Assembly: GCA_028688235.1 (NCBI GenBank)
Contig: JAQTYP010000182.1
Span: 1 to 7,009, forward strand
DNA: 7,009 nt
Source of the DNA: Methylomonas sp.
GTDB taxonomy: Bacteria > Pseudomonadota > Gammaproteobacteria > Methylococcales > Methylomonadaceae
Direction of reading: 5' to 3'
Shown: piece after piece, positions 5,720-7,009 of the stretch
Position numbering within the stretch: position 1 is the stretch's first letter
How the letters are laid out: each line of letters opens with the position of its first letter
The notes under the pieces: generated by a model
Told to the model about the DNA's origin: nothing
Databases searched by the model: none
Seen by the model: the letters and a program-made list of their open reading frames with translations, nothing else
Translations under genes and position numbers: made by a program

Positions 5720-7009
5720 TTACCCCACTTTTTCCATATACTGCACCTGCAATTGCAGACTGCGTTGGCCGCGGTATTCGTTAATGTCGAGCTTGTACAC
5801 CGCATTGACTTTCCGGCAACCCAGCCAATTTTCCGGCTTGTCGGCGAAGAATGCGATGGCGTCTATCATCAAATTGCTAAACGGCACCTTCAATACCAGT
5901 TTGAGATGCTGTTTGCCGACGACGCGGCATTGAAAGACATCGAAAAGCCCGTTGAATGCCGGCTCGGGAAAAGCCTGCCCCCAAACCGCGGCCGCCTGCA
6001 ATTGCTCGGCAAAGGCCAATGTCAGATGCTCCTGATCGAGTTGGCCATCGCTCCAAGCCTTCTGTTCCAAATCGACCTGGCTCAGCTTGGCTGCGACTGC
6101 ATCGGCAAACAACAACGCAAAATGCGGATAATCGTGTAACTTGATGCTCAAGCCGGCCGCCATCGCATGCCCGCCGAATTTGCTCAAGACCTTCGCGTGA
6201 TCGGCAGCGATATCGGCCAATACGTCGCGAATATGGATGCCGGCGATAGAACGGGCCGAGCCTTTCAACTCGCCGTTGTCGGCCGGCGCGAAGGCGATGA
6301 CCGGCCTGTGCAAACGGTCCTTGATTCTCGAAGCCAAAATCCCGATGACGCCTTGATGCCAATTGGCGTCGTAAAGACAGACGCCGGCCGGCACGTGCTG
6401 TTCGTCCAGGGCCTTCATATCGGACAATAAACCCATGGCTTCCGCCTTCATCTGCCCTTCGACTTCCTTTCTGTCCTGATTCAAGACATCCAGCTGTTCG
6501 GCGATGTTGCGAGCCAAGGCCGCGTCTTCGGTCAATAGACATTGAATTCCCAACGACATGTCGTCCATGCGACCGGCAGCGTTCAAACGCGGCGCGACCG
6601 CAAAGCCCAAATCCGCCGCCTGCATGGTCGAGAGTTGGCGGCCGGAAATTGCCACCAAAGCCTTGATGCCGCACTGGCATTGGCCTGAGCGTATGCGTAG
6701 CAAACCCTGATGAACTAGGATACGGTTGACCTGATCCAGTGCGACCACGTCGGCCACGGTACCCAATGCGACGTAATCCAAAAGTTGGGCTAGGTTGGGT
6801 TCCGGAATGTTATGTTGTTCGAACCAATGCAATTCCCTGAGGCGTATCCTTAACGCCATCAACACGTAAAATACCACGCCGACACGGGCTATATTGCCGC
6901 TGGGAAATTTGTCTTCCGCCAGATTGGGGTTGACGATGGCATCGGCTGCCGGCAACTCATGACCCGGCAAATGATGATCGGTGATCAATACCTTGATGCC
7001 GGCCGCTTT
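5720..7009 (-). CDS. recJ: Single-stranded-DNA-specific exonuclease RecJ, C-terminal three quarters (N-terminus beyond the window)
   Basis: RecJ degrades single-stranded DNA 5' to 3' in recombinational and mismatch repair. The frame is open from the window edge to the TAA at 5720-5722, giving 429 residues; E. coli RecJ has 577, so about 148 are missing, including the motifs with the first metal-binding aspartates. Seen in order are the DHH motif TDHHLPG (visible residues 10-16), LGTVADVV (about 82-89) and RLNAAGRMDD (141-150). WHQGVIGILASR (217-228), the DHHA1 signature KFGGHAMAAGLS (277-288) and the C-terminal OB-like domain ending YKLDINEYRG...LQLQVQYMEKVG follow. All align colinearly with E. 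coli RecJ, without frameshift. The next gene probably begins seven bases after the stop, so recJ leads, or is part of, a unit with membrane-lipid genes. Identification is very secure. Confidence 0.97.
   Translation of the reverse strand, partial: KAAGIKVLITDHHLPGHELPAADAIVNPNLAEDKFPSGNIARVGVVFYVLMALRIRLRELHWFEQHNIPEPNLAQLLDYVALGTVADVVALDQVNRILVHQGLLRIRSGQCQCGIKALVAISGRQLSTMQAADLGFAVAPRLNAAGRMDDMSLGIQCLLTEDAALARNIAEQLDVLNQDRKEVEGQMKAEAMGLLSDMKALDEQHVPAGVCLYDANWHQGVIGILASRIKDRLHRPVIAFAPADNGELKGSARSIAGIHIRDVLADIAADHAKVLSKFGGHAMAAGLSIKLHDYPHFALLFADAVAAKLSQVDLEQKAWSDGQLDQEHLTLAFAEQLQAAAVWGQAFPEPAFNGLFDVFQCRVVGKQHLKLVLKVPFSNLMIDAIAFFADKPENWLGCRKVNAVYKLDINEYRGQRSLQLQVQYMEKVG

Noticed and set aside
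5877..6680. 267-codon minus-strand open frame in another frame of recJ
   Set aside because: It is Arg/Gly-rich out-of-frame translation of recJ; the recJ frame carries all the conserved motifs.

Overview
The window looks like an ordinary, densely packed bacterial chromosome segment from a gammaproteobacterium. RecJ, DapA and PurL read very close to the Enterobacteria/Pseudomonas versions, and dapA followed directly by bamC is a typical gammaproteobacterial arrangement. Base composition is moderate. The palindrome-rich spacer between bamC and purL resembles interspersed repeats I associate with methanotrophs of the order Methylococcales. That narrower placement is only a guess. All seven genes lie on the minus strand, so transcription runs from high to low coordinates.

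Layout in the direction of transcription. (1) 7009-5720: recJ, a single-strand DNA exonuclease with its N-terminus beyond the window edge. (2) 5712-4192: a large multi-pass membrane glycosyltransferase of the ArnT/PMT type, probably starting at a GTG seven bases after the recJ stop. (3) 4190-3498: a six-helix PAP2 lipid phosphatase, one base after the transferase. (4) 3501-3046: a YaiI/YqxD (DUF188) protein overlapping the phosphatase by four bases. These four genes form one tightly spaced transcription unit. (5) A 71-base gap holds a good extended -10 promoter (TGTTATAAT), followed by dapA (2974-2099) and, two bases later, the lipoprotein gene bamC (2096-1323). (6) A 446-base spacer without a convincing gene (1322-877) carries nested inverted repeats, a duplicated 26-base module and a terminator-like hairpin. 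(7) 876-1: the N-terminal 292 residues of purL.

Functionally the window mixes housekeeping jobs: DNA repair (recJ), envelope glycolipid chemistry (glycosyltransferase plus phosphatase), diaminopimelate/lysine synthesis (dapA), outer-membrane protein assembly (bamC) and purine synthesis (purL). I do not see a novel defence, mobile or regulatory system. The points most worth a second look are the transferase/phosphatase pair as a candidate lipid A or glycolipid modification unit, the BamC that appears to keep only one of the two usual globular domains, and the repeat-laden spacer before purL.
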